DNA from: JAFMIX01 sp031371425 | GTDB lineage: Bacteria; Verrucomicrobiota; Verrucomicrobiia; Limisphaerales; JAFMIX01 | DNA length: 6,979 bases | Reading direction: 5' to 3' | Assembly (NCBI GenBank): GCA_031371425.1 | Contig: JANMJO010000210.1 | Location: forward strand, 1-6,979 | In this document: piece by piece, positions 1-6,675 of the stretch | Layout: each line of letters starts with the position of its first letter | Numbering within the stretch: the first letter of the stretch is position 1 | The notes under the pieces: generated by a model | Databases searched by the model: none | What the model was told of the DNA's origin: nothing | Seen by the model: the letters and a program-made list of their open reading frames with translations, nothing else | Made by a program: the position numbers and the translations under genes

Positions 1-369
1 CGCGTGGGCGTGCAATATCTCGAAGCGTGGCTGGTCGGTAATGGCTGCGTGCCGCTTTACAACCTGATGGAAGACGCCGCCACCGCCGAAATTTCCCGCG
101 CACAAATCTGGCAATGGCTGGCGCACAACGCCGCGCTGGCCGACTCGCCGCCGCGAAGCGCTTTGGCGGAGCAGGGCGGTCGCAAAATCACGACGCAGCT
201 CTACGACGAAATCCTGCCGCAAGAAATGGCGCGCATCGAAAAGGAAGTCGGCAGCGCACGGTTCGCCGCCGGGAATTACGCCCGCGCCGCGAAGTTGTTC
301 AGCGAGATGTCGAAAGCCAAAGAGTTCGCCGAGTTCCTGACGCTGCCCGCGTATGAGTTGATTGATTGA
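1..369 (+). CDS. aceB: Malate synthase A, C-terminal fragment (5' end outside window)
   Basis: Malate synthase condenses glyoxylate with acetyl-CoA to give malate, the second committed step of the cytoplasmic glyoxylate bypass. The reading frame is open from base 1 with no start, so this is the last 122 codons of a protein that is usually about 530 residues. The diagnostic block GNGCVPLYNLMEDAATAEIS lies at fragment residues 13-32. Asp25 in MEDAATAEISR (nt 73-75) corresponds to the catalytic base of the family. The end, FLTLPAYELID, matches the usual malate synthase A C-terminus (E. coli FLTLPGYRLLA, from memory). Between IWQWL and the ILPQEM helix there are about 11 residues more than I recall for E. 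coli AceB (SPPRSALAEQG, residues 49-59, nt 145-177). That stretch holds a palindrome (separate entry). The TGA stop at 367-369 is 133 bp before the rpoD start. The family call is secure. Whether isocitrate lyase lies upstream cannot be seen. Confidence 0.94.
   Translation, partial: RVGVQYLEAWLVGNGCVPLYNLMEDAATAEISRAQIWQWLAHNAALADSPPRSALAEQGGRKITTQLYDEILPQEMARIEKEVGSARFAAGNYARAAKLFSEMSKAKEFAEFLTLPAYELID
148..169. repeat. Imperfect palindrome inside the malate synthase gene
   Basis: CCGCC at 148-152 pairs with GGCGG at 165-169. Between them lies the perfect 8-bp palindrome AAGCGCTT (156-163), with a short asymmetric internal loop (GCG against T). It lies within the 33-nt stretch (145-177) that appears to be extra relative to E. 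coli AceB as I remember it, and the extra stretch is a multiple of three, so the frame is kept. It may be a small palindromic insertion. A chance palindrome in GC-rich coding sequence is also possible, and the limits of any insert are uncertain. Confidence 0.4.
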
Positions 370-371
370 GA

Positions 372-393
372 GCAGTGCAACGTTAAGCACTGC
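372..393 (+). terminator. Hairpin just after aceB stop, possible weak terminator
   Basis: A perfect 7-bp stem (GCAGTGC at 372-378 with GCACTGC at 387-393) encloses the 8-nt loop AACGTTAA. It begins 2 nt after the malate synthase stop codon, where a terminator would be expected. There is no T run directly after the stem; the nearest is TTTTATTT at 406-413. It is therefore not a canonical intrinsic terminator and could simply protect the 3' end of the mRNA. Confidence 0.35.
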
Positions 394-433
394 GCTGCAG
401 AGGAATTTTATTTGGAAATCTCTTCCTCCACGC

Positions 434-462
434 TTGACTCCCACAGGCGCGGTTTCCATATT
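434..462 (+). promoter_or_regulatory. Candidate sigma-70-type promoter for rpoD
   Basis: TTGACT (434-439, five of six matches to the -35 consensus) is followed by exactly 17 nt and then CATATT (457-462, four of six matches to the -10 consensus). Transcription would start near 469, giving a leader of about 34 nt before the ATG at 503. If real, the primary sigma factor is probably autoregulated. Found by eye only, so a chance match cannot be excluded. Confidence 0.4.
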
Positions 463-502
463 TCAGCCGACCCCAAGGAAACGGAAGCACGCGAGAAATT
501 TT

Positions 503-2272
503 ATGGCCAAACCGAAGACGAAAAAGTCTGCCCCCAAGGCCGTCTCGACCCTTTCAGACAAGCACCATTCCGCCGCGGCGCACCGCAAACACGCCGCACG
601 AATCAAAGCCCCGGACACCACCGCAGCCAAGCCAGTCGCCACGTCTCCCGCCGTCGAGCTTGCCGAGAAGATCAAGGAACTCGTCCGCCTCGCGCAGGAA
701 CAGGGTCACCTCACCTACAGCGACATCAACGACGCCCTGCCCAACCACGTCAATTCCCCTGGGCAGCTCGACGAGATTTACAGCCAGCTCCGCAACCTAG
801 AGATCGAAATCGTGGATCAAGCCGAGGTGGACCGCGTCAAACAGCCCGAGCCGGAGGAAGCCGAGGACAAGTCGCGTCTCGACATCCTCGACGACCCCGT
901 CCGCATGTATCTCAAGCAGATGGGCCAGGTGCCGCTGCTCACACGCGAACAAGAGATCGAAATCTCCAAGCGCATCGAGGATGCGGAAGCGCAAATCAAG
1001 CGCATCATTTACAGCCTCGGCTTCACCGCCAAGGAACACATCGCGCTCGCCGAGAAACTCGTCTCCGAGCCGCCCAAGGAGCGATTCGACCGCGTCGTCG
1101 CGGACTCCCAACTCGAACGGCGCGAAAAATATCTGCTCTCACTCCGCAAGCTGATCAAGCAGGCCCGCGCTTTGGATCAGACAGCGGACGCCGCCTTCGC
1201 CGTGTGGAGCAGCGCCAGCGGTGCGGCCAAGCGCCAGCGCACACTCAATGCCTTCAAGCGCGCCGCCGCCCAACTCCAGGCGACGTTCCCCAAATTTTAT
1301 TTCAAACTCAAGGTCGTTGAGGAGATCGCGGTCTTCGCAGAAAACATCCACGACAAGTTCGAAGGCAGCCGGCTCGCCCTCGCCGAATTCAAACGCCAGC
1401 ACAAATCCGAACGCCAGCACGCCCTCATCCTCTCCGAGAAACAGAAACTCCATGCGCTAGAGGAATTCGTCCGCCAGCCCAGCGCCGACTACCTCGCCGC
1501 CTACGAACAACTGAAGCGCTACTCCTTCGCCGCCACGCAGGCCAAGACCGAGATGGTCGAAGCCAACCTCCGCCTCGTCATCTCCATCTCCAAAAAATAC
1601 ACCAACCGCGGCCTCTCCTTCCTCGACCTCATCCAGGAAGGCAACATCGGCCTCATGCGCGCCGTCGAGAAATTCGAATACCAGCGCGGCTACAAATTCT
1701 CCACCTACGCCACTTGGTGGATACGCCAGGCCGTCACCCGCTCCATCGCCGACCAAGCCCGCACCATCCGCATTCCCGTCCACATGATCGAAATCCTCAA
1801 CAAGGTCATGCGCGTCCAGAAACGCCTCCTCCAGGAATTCGGCCGCGAACCCACAGCAGAAGAAATCTCCGACGAATTCCAACTCCCCGTGGACCGCATC
1901 CGCGCCGTGCTCAAGATGGCGCAACAGCCCATCTCCCTCCAAGCCCCCGTCGGCGAAAGCGAGGACGCAAACTTCGGCGACTTCATCGAGGACAAATCCG
2001 CCGCCGACCCGCTGGACATGACCAGCTTCAATCTGCTCAAAGATAAATTGAACGACGTGCTCGACAGCCTCACCGAACGCGAACGCCAAGTCCTCGAACT
2101 CCGCTTTGGCATCGGCGACGGCTACTCCCGCACCCTCGAAGAAGTCGGCAAGCAATACAAAGTCACCCGCGAACGCATCCGCCAGATCGAAGCCAAAGCC
2201 CTCCGCAAAATGCGCCACCCCACCCGCATCCGCCAACTCCAAGGCTTCCTCGAAATCGAACCCGCGGATTGA
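503..2272 (+). CDS. rpoD: RNA polymerase primary sigma factor, RpoD/SigA (sigma-70)
   Basis: This is the housekeeping sigma subunit, which directs core RNA polymerase to -35/-10 promoters. The product has 589 residues, and all primary-sigma parts are present in order. Region 1.1 is about 53-110, region 1.2 about 124-160 (DDPVRMYLKQMGQVPLLT), and a long non-conserved region covers about 160-340. Region 2 is 346-427, with the core-binding FLDLIQEGNIGLMRAVEKF and the -10-reading and melting segment YATWWIRQAVTRSIADQ. Region 3 is about 428-510. Region 4 is about 520-585, with TRERIRQIEAKALRKMRHP in its helix-turn-helix. Region 1.1 plus the long non-conserved region argue for a primary rather than an alternative sigma. 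ATG 503 is chosen because MAKPKTKK begins a typical basic tail. The frame stays open upstream to a TTG at 362, which overlaps the aceB stop, but that 47-residue extension resembles nothing in sigma factors. The ribosome site is weak (AAGGAA at 475-480 is far away; GAGA at 493-496 is closer). No dnaG precedes it, unlike in many bacteria. Confidence 0.97.
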   Translation: MAKPKTKKSAPKAVSTLSDKHHSAAAHRKHAARIKAPDTTAAKPVATSPAVELAEKIKELVRLAQEQGHLTYSDINDALPNHVNSPGQLDEIYSQLRNLEIEIVDQAEVDRVKQPEPEEAEDKSRLDILDDPVRMYLKQMGQVPLLTREQEIEISKRIEDAEAQIKRIIYSLGFTAKEHIALAEKLVSEPPKERFDRVVADSQLERREKYLLSLRKLIKQARALDQTADAAFAVWSSASGAAKRQRTLNAFKRAAAQLQATFPKFYFKLKVVEEIAVFAENIHDKFEGSRLALAEFKRQHKSERQHALILSEKQKLHALEEFVRQPSADYLAAYEQLKRYSFAATQAKTEMVEANLRLVISISKKYTNRGLSFLDLIQEGNIGLMRAVEKFEYQRGYKFSTYATWWIRQAVTRSIADQARTIRIPVHMIEILNKVMRVQKRLLQEFGREPTAEEISDEFQLPVDRIRAVLKMAQQPISLQAPVGESEDANFGDFIEDKSAADPLDMTSFNLLKDKLNDVLDSLTERERQVLELRFGIGDGYSRTLEEVGKQYKVTRERIRQIEAKALRKMRHPTRIRQLQGFLEIEPAD

Positions 2273-2289
2273 GGCGCGCTGTCTCCTAC

Positions 2290-2360
2290 GTTCGGAGTTC
2301 CGCCTTTAGGCGGTTCGGTGCGTTCACCCACCCGGGCCGCATAAATGCGGAACTCCAAAC
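2290..2360. repeat. Nested-palindrome intergenic repeat, copy A
   Basis: A 71-bp element 17 nt after the rpoD stop. The left arm (from 2290) reads GTTCGGAGTTC, then a small hairpin CCGCC-TTTA-GGCGG (2300-2313). The right arm (ending at 2360) is the inverse: CCGCA-TAAA-TGCGG, then AACTCCAAAC. The arms are inverted repeats of each other, and each arm folds on itself. The centre contains CCCGGG (2331-2336). Where the arms differ inside the hairpins, the change is compensated (C:G in one, A:T in the other). Copy B upstream of malQ has the same plan. It resembles REP/MITE-like sequences. No transposase is present, and no T tract follows to make it a standard terminator. Confidence 0.72.
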
Positions 2361-2429
2361 CTAGCACCACCGTTCGATGGGGGCAGTGTCAAGATGCGCC
2401 CAGTCGGCTCGGCGTCGCAAGGTTATGCT

Positions 2430-2456
2430 TGGACACCGCGCACAAGTTGCTAAATT
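2430..2456 (+). promoter_or_regulatory. Weak candidate promoter for the HEAT-repeat gene
   Basis: TGGACA (2430-2435, five of six -35 matches), a 15-nt spacer and TAAATT (2451-2456, four of six -10 matches) end 21 nt before the ATG at 2478. The spacer is 2 nt shorter than ideal. Apart from copy A of the repeat, nothing else is recognisable between 2273 and 2477. Confidence 0.22.
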
Positions 2457-2477
2457 CCAAACGTCACAGGCAGCCCA

Positions 2478-4589
2478 ATGACCCGAATCGCACTCCTGCT
2501 GGCGCGATACCAGCTCAAATCCAGGAGACCCGCAGTCCGCCTGCGCGCCCTGCAGAAACTCCGCGCCGCATTGCACAGCGCCGTCGTCTCCCTCGACGAC
2601 TCCATCACCATCGCCCTCCTCGACCACACACTCGCCGACACCGAACCCGACATCCGCCGCGAAGCCGCCGCCACACTCGGCGACCTCCGCGACCCCCGCA
2701 CACTCCCGCCCCTGCTCCGCGCCCTCCGCGATCCCGCCGAACCCGTGCAAGAAGCCGCCATCCAATCCCTCAAACGCCTCGACGACCGCGATGCCATCCA
2801 AGCCCTCATCCCCTCCCTCCTCCACGGCACACCCACCATCCAATGGCGCGCCGCCCAAACCCTCAAAGCCCTCGGCTGGCGGCCCAAGACCAGCGAGGAA
2901 CAAATCCGCTGCTTCATCGCCACCGGCGAACTCGAACGCCTCGCCACCTTCGGCGCAGAAGCCGTCAGACCACTCACCGAAATTCTCCAAGACACCGCCA
3001 GCGAAAAACGCATCGCCGCCGTCAACGTCCTCGGCAACATCAGCGACCCCGCCGTTCAAAAACCCCTCCAAACCGCCCTCCGCGATACCGACCCCCTCGT
3101 CCGCACCGCCGCCGCATACGCCCTCGCGCAAGCCAACTGCATCACAGCCATTCCCTCAATCATCTCCGCCCTCAAAGACCACGAACGCAACGTCCGCCTC
3201 GCCGCCGCCCTCGCCCTCGGCAAACTCGGCGACCCCCAATGCGTCCCCGCACTCATCCAACTCCTCAACGACCGCGATTGGGAAGTCCGCGGCGCCGCAC
3301 TCGAATCCCTCGGCAAACTCGGCGACGCTCGCGCCTTTGCCCCCGTCACCAAACACCTCGAAGATGCCGACCAAGACGTCCGCGAATCCGCCGCTGGCGC
3401 CCTCGCCCGCGTCGGCGATGAAACCGTCGTCGAAAAACTCGTCATGACTTTGGTGGACGCCCACAGCGGCGTGCGCCAAGCCGCCGCCCGCGCACTCGCG
3501 CGCATTGACCCCGACTGGGAAAAATCCGAACGCGTCCGTCGCCTCCTGCCCAGCATCCAAGCCTCCCTCAAAAACAAGGACGCCAGCGTGCAATCCGCCG
3601 CCGCCGGACTCCTGCGCCGCGTCGCCGGCAACAACGCCCCCGGCCTGCCCCCCGCGCCCGGCCAAGACGAAGCCGAGCAGAAACGCCACACCATCACCGC
3701 CATCCTGATCACACTTCTGCGCGACGCCGACTTCCACCTCCGCCACGCCGCCGCCGAAGCCATTGGACAATTACACCTCACCGCCTGCGCCGATTATCTG
3801 AAGCCCTTGCAGGACGACACCAATGAATCTGTGCGCCGCGCCGCGCAACACGCACTCGGCACGCTCGCCACCGTCAAACCCGACACCGCGAAAAGCAAAG
3901 TAACTTTCCTCACCACCCCACCCGCGAACGCGACACCCGAAGCAAGCCGCCCCATCGTGGAAGACGTGCTGCTCTGCTCCGCGTTCGGCGGCGCGCTGCA
4001 CGAAACTCGCTGCCGCGATGCGCGAGGCTGGAGGCGGTTATTCAACAGCATCACCGAACAGGCGCAACCGCTCACGCGCATCCGCACGCTCGGCGAATTC
4101 CAGCGGCTGGAGATCGAGACGGAAGATTCCCGCATCCTCCTCATCGCGCTCGACGAAGGCGGCGTCATGGTGCGGATAAATGACGCTACGACCGCCGCGC
4201 CAGCCGCCACCCGCGCCCCGCTTGCCGGCGAGACGATGAAGGAGCAGTTGACCGAGTGGTTGCAGCAGACGCCCTCCGTGCGCGGCGTGCTGATGCGCGG
4301 CGTGCGATTCGCCGATCAGACCATCGTGTGCGATGTGGACTCGCGCGACATCACCGTCGCCGCGCTGGAAGAAGTCTATCGCGCCGTGGCCGAAACTTTC
4401 CAGATACTGCTGAACGATAAAATTGCGCCCGTGCGCCTGCTCTGGACCTGCGAACGCGCCGCGCTGCACTGCGTGCGCCGCGCGGATGGGACAATCCTCG
4501 GCGCGTTCTCCACCGCCAAGCACGGCGAGACAGATACCCCGGAACTGCGCCAGCAACTGGGAGAATTCCAAAGTCTGGTTCTGACATGA
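2478..4589 (+). CDS. HEAT-repeat protein with roadblock-like C-terminal region
   Basis: The product is a 703-residue protein of unknown specific function, without a signal peptide or membrane segment, so probably cytoplasmic. Residues about 40-460 are a run of roughly 30-residue HEAT units of the pattern D..VR..AA.ALG.L.D...V..L...L, for example around 205-218, 238-250, 268-281, 299-312 and 330-342. Such arrays form curved scaffolds that bind proteins. One unit (134-171) is the longer variant W.P....E....A.GE. A proline-rich linker (388-402) interrupts the array, and an Ala/Thr/Pro linker (465-495) ends it. The C-terminal region (about 496-703) has two similar halves: VLLCSAFGGAL...GGVMVRI (497-567) and VLMRGVRF...GTILGAF (604-677). 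Each goes strand, long amphipathic helix, two strands, which suggests tandem roadblock/LC7-like domains. Those usually regulate or dock small GTPases, so this is inference. No GTPase lies nearby. ATG 2478 is the start; its Shine-Dalgarno is poor. The gene stands alone between two repeat-filled gaps. Codon use differs between the two parts (see findings). Confidence 0.92.
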   Translation: MTRIALLLARYQLKSRRPAVRLRALQKLRAALHSAVVSLDDSITIALLDHTLADTEPDIRREAAATLGDLRDPRTLPPLLRALRDPAEPVQEAAIQSLKRLDDRDAIQALIPSLLHGTPTIQWRAAQTLKALGWRPKTSEEQIRCFIATGELERLATFGAEAVRPLTEILQDTASEKRIAAVNVLGNISDPAVQKPLQTALRDTDPLVRTAAAYALAQANCITAIPSIISALKDHERNVRLAAALALGKLGDPQCVPALIQLLNDRDWEVRGAALESLGKLGDARAFAPVTKHLEDADQDVRESAAGALARVGDETVVEKLVMTLVDAHSGVRQAAARALARIDPDWEKSERVRRLLPSIQASLKNKDASVQSAAAGLLRRVAGNNAPGLPPAPGQDEAEQKRHTITAILITLLRDADFHLRHAAAEAIGQLHLTACADYLKPLQDDTNESVRRAAQHALGTLATVKPDTAKSKVTFLTTPPANATPEASRPIVEDVLLCSAFGGALHETRCRDARGWRRLFNSITEQAQPLTRIRTLGEFQRLEIETEDSRILLIALDEGGVMVRINDATTAAPAATRAPLAGETMKEQLTEWLQQTPSVRGVLMRGVRFADQTIVCDVDSRDITVAALEEVYRAVAETFQILLNDKIAPVRLLWTCERAALHCVRRADGTILGAFSTAKHGETDTPELRQQLGEFQSLVLT

Positions 4590-4672
4590 CCCCGTGCCGC
4601 CGCGCCAGAGGCCAGCGCTCCCGCCGCAGACCGCAGATTGGGTATCGTGACTGAAAGCACCGCCCGGAGATT

Positions 4673-4764
4673 GTTGGAGTCCACGCTTTATGTTGGAGTT
4701 CACGCTTTAGCGTGTCGGGGCGATGTCCAGCGTGTCAGGCACAAGCTAAAGCTTGAACTCCAAC
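4673..4764. repeat. Nested-palindrome intergenic repeat, copy B, with a partial tandem copy
   Basis: The full unit is 4692-4764. The left arm is GTTGGAGTTC, then the hairpin CACGC-TTTA-GCGTG (4701-4714). The right arm is the hairpin CAAGC-TAAA-GCTTG (4742-4755), then GAACTCCAAC. Arms 4692-4715 and 4741-4764 are inverted repeats at 22 of 24 positions, and the two differences form one compensated base pair. Immediately upstream, 4673-4690 repeats the start of the left arm in direct orientation (17 of 18 identical to 4692-4709). AGCGTGTC also occurs twice (4709-4716 and 4729-4736). The architecture equals copy A. The rest of the 274-bp gap before malQ shows only a very weak promoter-like pair, TTGATT (4824-4829) and CATCAT (4846-4851). 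Confidence 0.78.
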
Positions 4765-4863
4765 TCGGAGCGAGCCTCCGCTGCGCGGCAACTCGGCGGT
4801 CACAACCCGCATATTTGTGCGCTTTGATTCCGCTCACGACTGGGGCATCATCCGCCCGCATTT

Positions 4864-6666
4864 ATGAAATTGAGCCCCGACCAGCCGCTCGCCGGCATTC
4901 TCGAACCCGTCTTCACCATCCGCACCGAATCCGACCTCGGCATCGGCGACACCGAGGGCGTGCGCCAGATGATTGACTGGTGCGCCCGCCACGGCCTGAA
5001 TATTTTCCAGACGCTCCCCATCAACGAAATCAGCGACGACAACTCGCCCTACAACGCCATCAGCTCCCTCGCGCTTGAACCGACGACCATTTCCATCACG
5101 CCAAAAAATCTGCCGGACATATCCTCGACGGAAATCAATCGCATCGCCAAACCCGCGCTCCTCGCCGAACTCCGCGCCGGCCCGGTGAATTATCCCAAGG
5201 TCAAGGCGCTCAAACGCCGGCTGCTCGATGCTGCGTTCGCGAATTTCCTGAAAACTGATTTCGATGCGCCGCCAAAATCGCGTAGCAGCCGAGGTAACGA
5301 GGCTCAAACCAAAAAGAATTCAGAGCCTCCTCACGTCGGCTGCTACGGCGAGACGAAACGCGCCGCGCAATTTCGCGCCTTTCTCATGGAGAACGCCGAC
5401 TGGCTCTCGGACTACGCCCTCTTCCGCGTGCTCGTGGAGGAGAACGGCGGCACGCCCGCGTGGGACCGCTGGCAACCGGAACATCGCGGCCCGCGCCGCG
5501 CCCGCACATGGTTGCTCTCGCTCCCCGAAAAACGCCGCGATGACTTGAGCCGCCAGCAACTTTTCCACGCCTACGTCCAGTGGATCGCCTTCACCCAATG
5601 GCAATCCGTCAAAGCCTACGGCACGGCGAAAAAGGTTTTTCTCATGGGCGACATCCCGTTCGGCGTGGGCCGCTACAGCGCCGACGTGTGGGCGAACCGC
5701 AGTTTCTTCGACCTCGAATGGAGCGGTGGCGCGCCGCCCGAAAAAACCTTCAAGTGCGACCCCTTCACCGAGAAGTGGGGACAGAACTGGGGCATTCCCA
5801 ATTACCGCTGGGACGAACTCCGCCGCCACAACTTCGAGTGGTGGCGCACCCGCGTGGGCAACATCCAGAAAGTTTTCCACCTCTACCGCATTGACCACGT
5901 CCTCGGATTTTTCCGCATCTACTCGTTCCCGTGGACGCCCGACCGCAACGCGGAATTTCTCCCGCTCACCGAGAGCGAAGCCGCCGACAAGACCGGCGGC
6001 CGCCTGCCCGGATTCAAACAGTTCCCCGACGACACGCACGAGCACAAGGCCGCGAACCAAGCGCAAGGCGAAGAGCTGTTGCGCGTCGTCCTCGAAGGTT
6101 CAGGCGAGACCACCGTCGTGGCCGAAGACCTCGGCTGCGTGCCGGACTACATCGCGCCCACGCTCGACCGGCTCGGCATCCCCGGCTTCCGCATCCCCAT
6201 GCTCTTCCGCAATCACGATGGCAGCTATTCCGATCCGAAACACTACCCGCGCCTCTCGCTCGCGCAGCCCGCCACGCACGACCACACCCCGCTCGCCGCG
6301 ATGTGGGCCGAATGCTGGGCGAACATTGACGCCGGCAAGGACGCCGAGGGCAACCGCCGTGAACTGCGGCACATGATGGATTTCGCCGAGCTGCGGCACG
6401 AAGAACCGCCGCGCGAATTCACCGACCGCTTTCACGAAGCTTTCACCCGCGCCGTGCTGCAATCCAACTCATGGCTCGCCGTGCTGCAAATCACCGACGT
6501 GTTCGGGCAGACCGAACGCTTCAACACACCCGGCTCCATGTCCGGCGCGAACTGGTCGCACCGCCTCACGCCCACCGTGAAGCAGCTCGACAAAGACACG
6601 ACGCTGCTCGCCAAGACGAAAACTTTCCACCGCCTCGCCGCCGAAAGCTCACGCGCAGCGAGATAG
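4864..6666 (+). CDS. malQ: 4-alpha-glucanotransferase (amylomaltase), GH77
   Basis: The enzyme moves alpha-1,4-glucan segments between maltodextrins and glucose acceptors, feeding maltose/glycogen metabolism in the cytoplasm. The product has 600 residues. Family blocks appear in order: LGIGDTEGVRQMIDW (25-39), LPINEISDDNSPYNAISSLA (51-70), MGDIPFGVGRYSADVWANR (261-279), GQNWGIPNY (306-314). Catalytic acids by family analogy are Asp344 (nucleophile, in YRIDHVLGFFRIY), Glu421 (acid/base, in VVAEDLG) and Asp473 (transition-state stabiliser, in ATHDHTP). These correspond to D293, E340 and D395 of Thermus amylomaltase. The start fits the short N-terminus of the compact enzymes, but no clear Shine-Dalgarno precedes ATG 4864. 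Residues 140-162 are translated from an inserted 67-bp palindrome (separate entry). They lie between the helix ending FLKTDFDAP and the conserved RAFLMENADWLSDYALF helix, probably a surface loop, and the frame is intact. No other mal or glg gene is in the window. The enzyme is very likely functional. Confidence 0.96.
   Translation: MKLSPDQPLAGILEPVFTIRTESDLGIGDTEGVRQMIDWCARHGLNIFQTLPINEISDDNSPYNAISSLALEPTTISITPKNLPDISSTEINRIAKPALLAELRAGPVNYPKVKALKRRLLDAAFANFLKTDFDAPPKSRSSRGNEAQTKKNSEPPHVGCYGETKRAAQFRAFLMENADWLSDYALFRVLVEENGGTPAWDRWQPEHRGPRRARTWLLSLPEKRRDDLSRQQLFHAYVQWIAFTQWQSVKAYGTAKKVFLMGDIPFGVGRYSADVWANRSFFDLEWSGGAPPEKTFKCDPFTEKWGQNWGIPNYRWDELRRHNFEWWRTRVGNIQKVFHLYRIDHVLGFFRIYSFPWTPDRNAEFLPLTESEAADKTGGRLPGFKQFPDDTHEHKAANQAQGEELLRVVLEGSGETTVVAEDLGCVPDYIAPTLDRLGIPGFRIPMLFRNHDGSYSDPKHYPRLSLAQPATHDHTPLAAMWAECWANIDAGKDAEGNRRELRHMMDFAELRHEEPPREFTDRFHEAFTRAVLQSNSWLAVLQITDVFGQTERFNTPGSMSGANWSHRLTPTVKQLDKDTTLLAKTKTFHRLAAESSRAAR
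5281..5347. repeat. 67-bp palindromic element inserted in frame within malQ
   Basis: The left arm 5281-5305 (starting CGTAGCAGCCGA) and right arm 5323-5347 (ending TCGGCTGCTACG) are inverted repeats, identical at 22 of 25 positions, with a 17-nt A-rich loop (5306-5322). The element is read through by malQ as RSSRGNEAQTKK...EPPHVGCYG, without a stop. The peptide does not belong to the GH77 fold and lies in a length-variable segment. I recall similar GTAGCAGCCGA-type palindromes and RGNEAQ/EPPHVGCYG peptides scattered in verrucomicrobial genomes, but this is unverified memory. It resembles in principle the Rickettsia palindromic elements that insert into coding genes. The exact ends and any target duplication cannot be set from one copy. 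Confidence 0.8.
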
Positions 6667-6675
6667 CCGCGCCGC

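Noticed and set aside
362..502. Upstream TTG start giving a 47-residue N-terminal extension of RpoD
   Set aside because: It overlaps the malate synthase stop, its translation resembles no sigma factor, and the stretch contains the best promoter candidate. ATG 503 is the better start.
1457..2242. Long open frame of 261 codons on the - strand
   Set aside because: It is antisense to sigma regions 2-4, and its Asp/Glu/Val/Ala/Gly-rich translation is the usual mirror of GC-rich coding DNA.
2345..3421. 358-codon + strand frame rich in Arg and Pro
   Set aside because: It is a frame shadow of the HEAT-repeat gene, with low-complexity RRP-type composition and no domain.
4765..4800. GAGCCTCC-containing stretch as a remnant of the malQ-type palindrome
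   Set aside because: Only about eight bases match and there is no second arm, so this is probably chance.
4638..4976. 112-codon + strand frame overlapping the malQ start
   Set aside because: It runs through repeat B into malQ in the wrong frame, with no conserved features.
5320..6066. 248-codon - strand open frame opposite malQ
   Set aside because: It is antisense to conserved GH77 sequence and lacks any recognisable domain.
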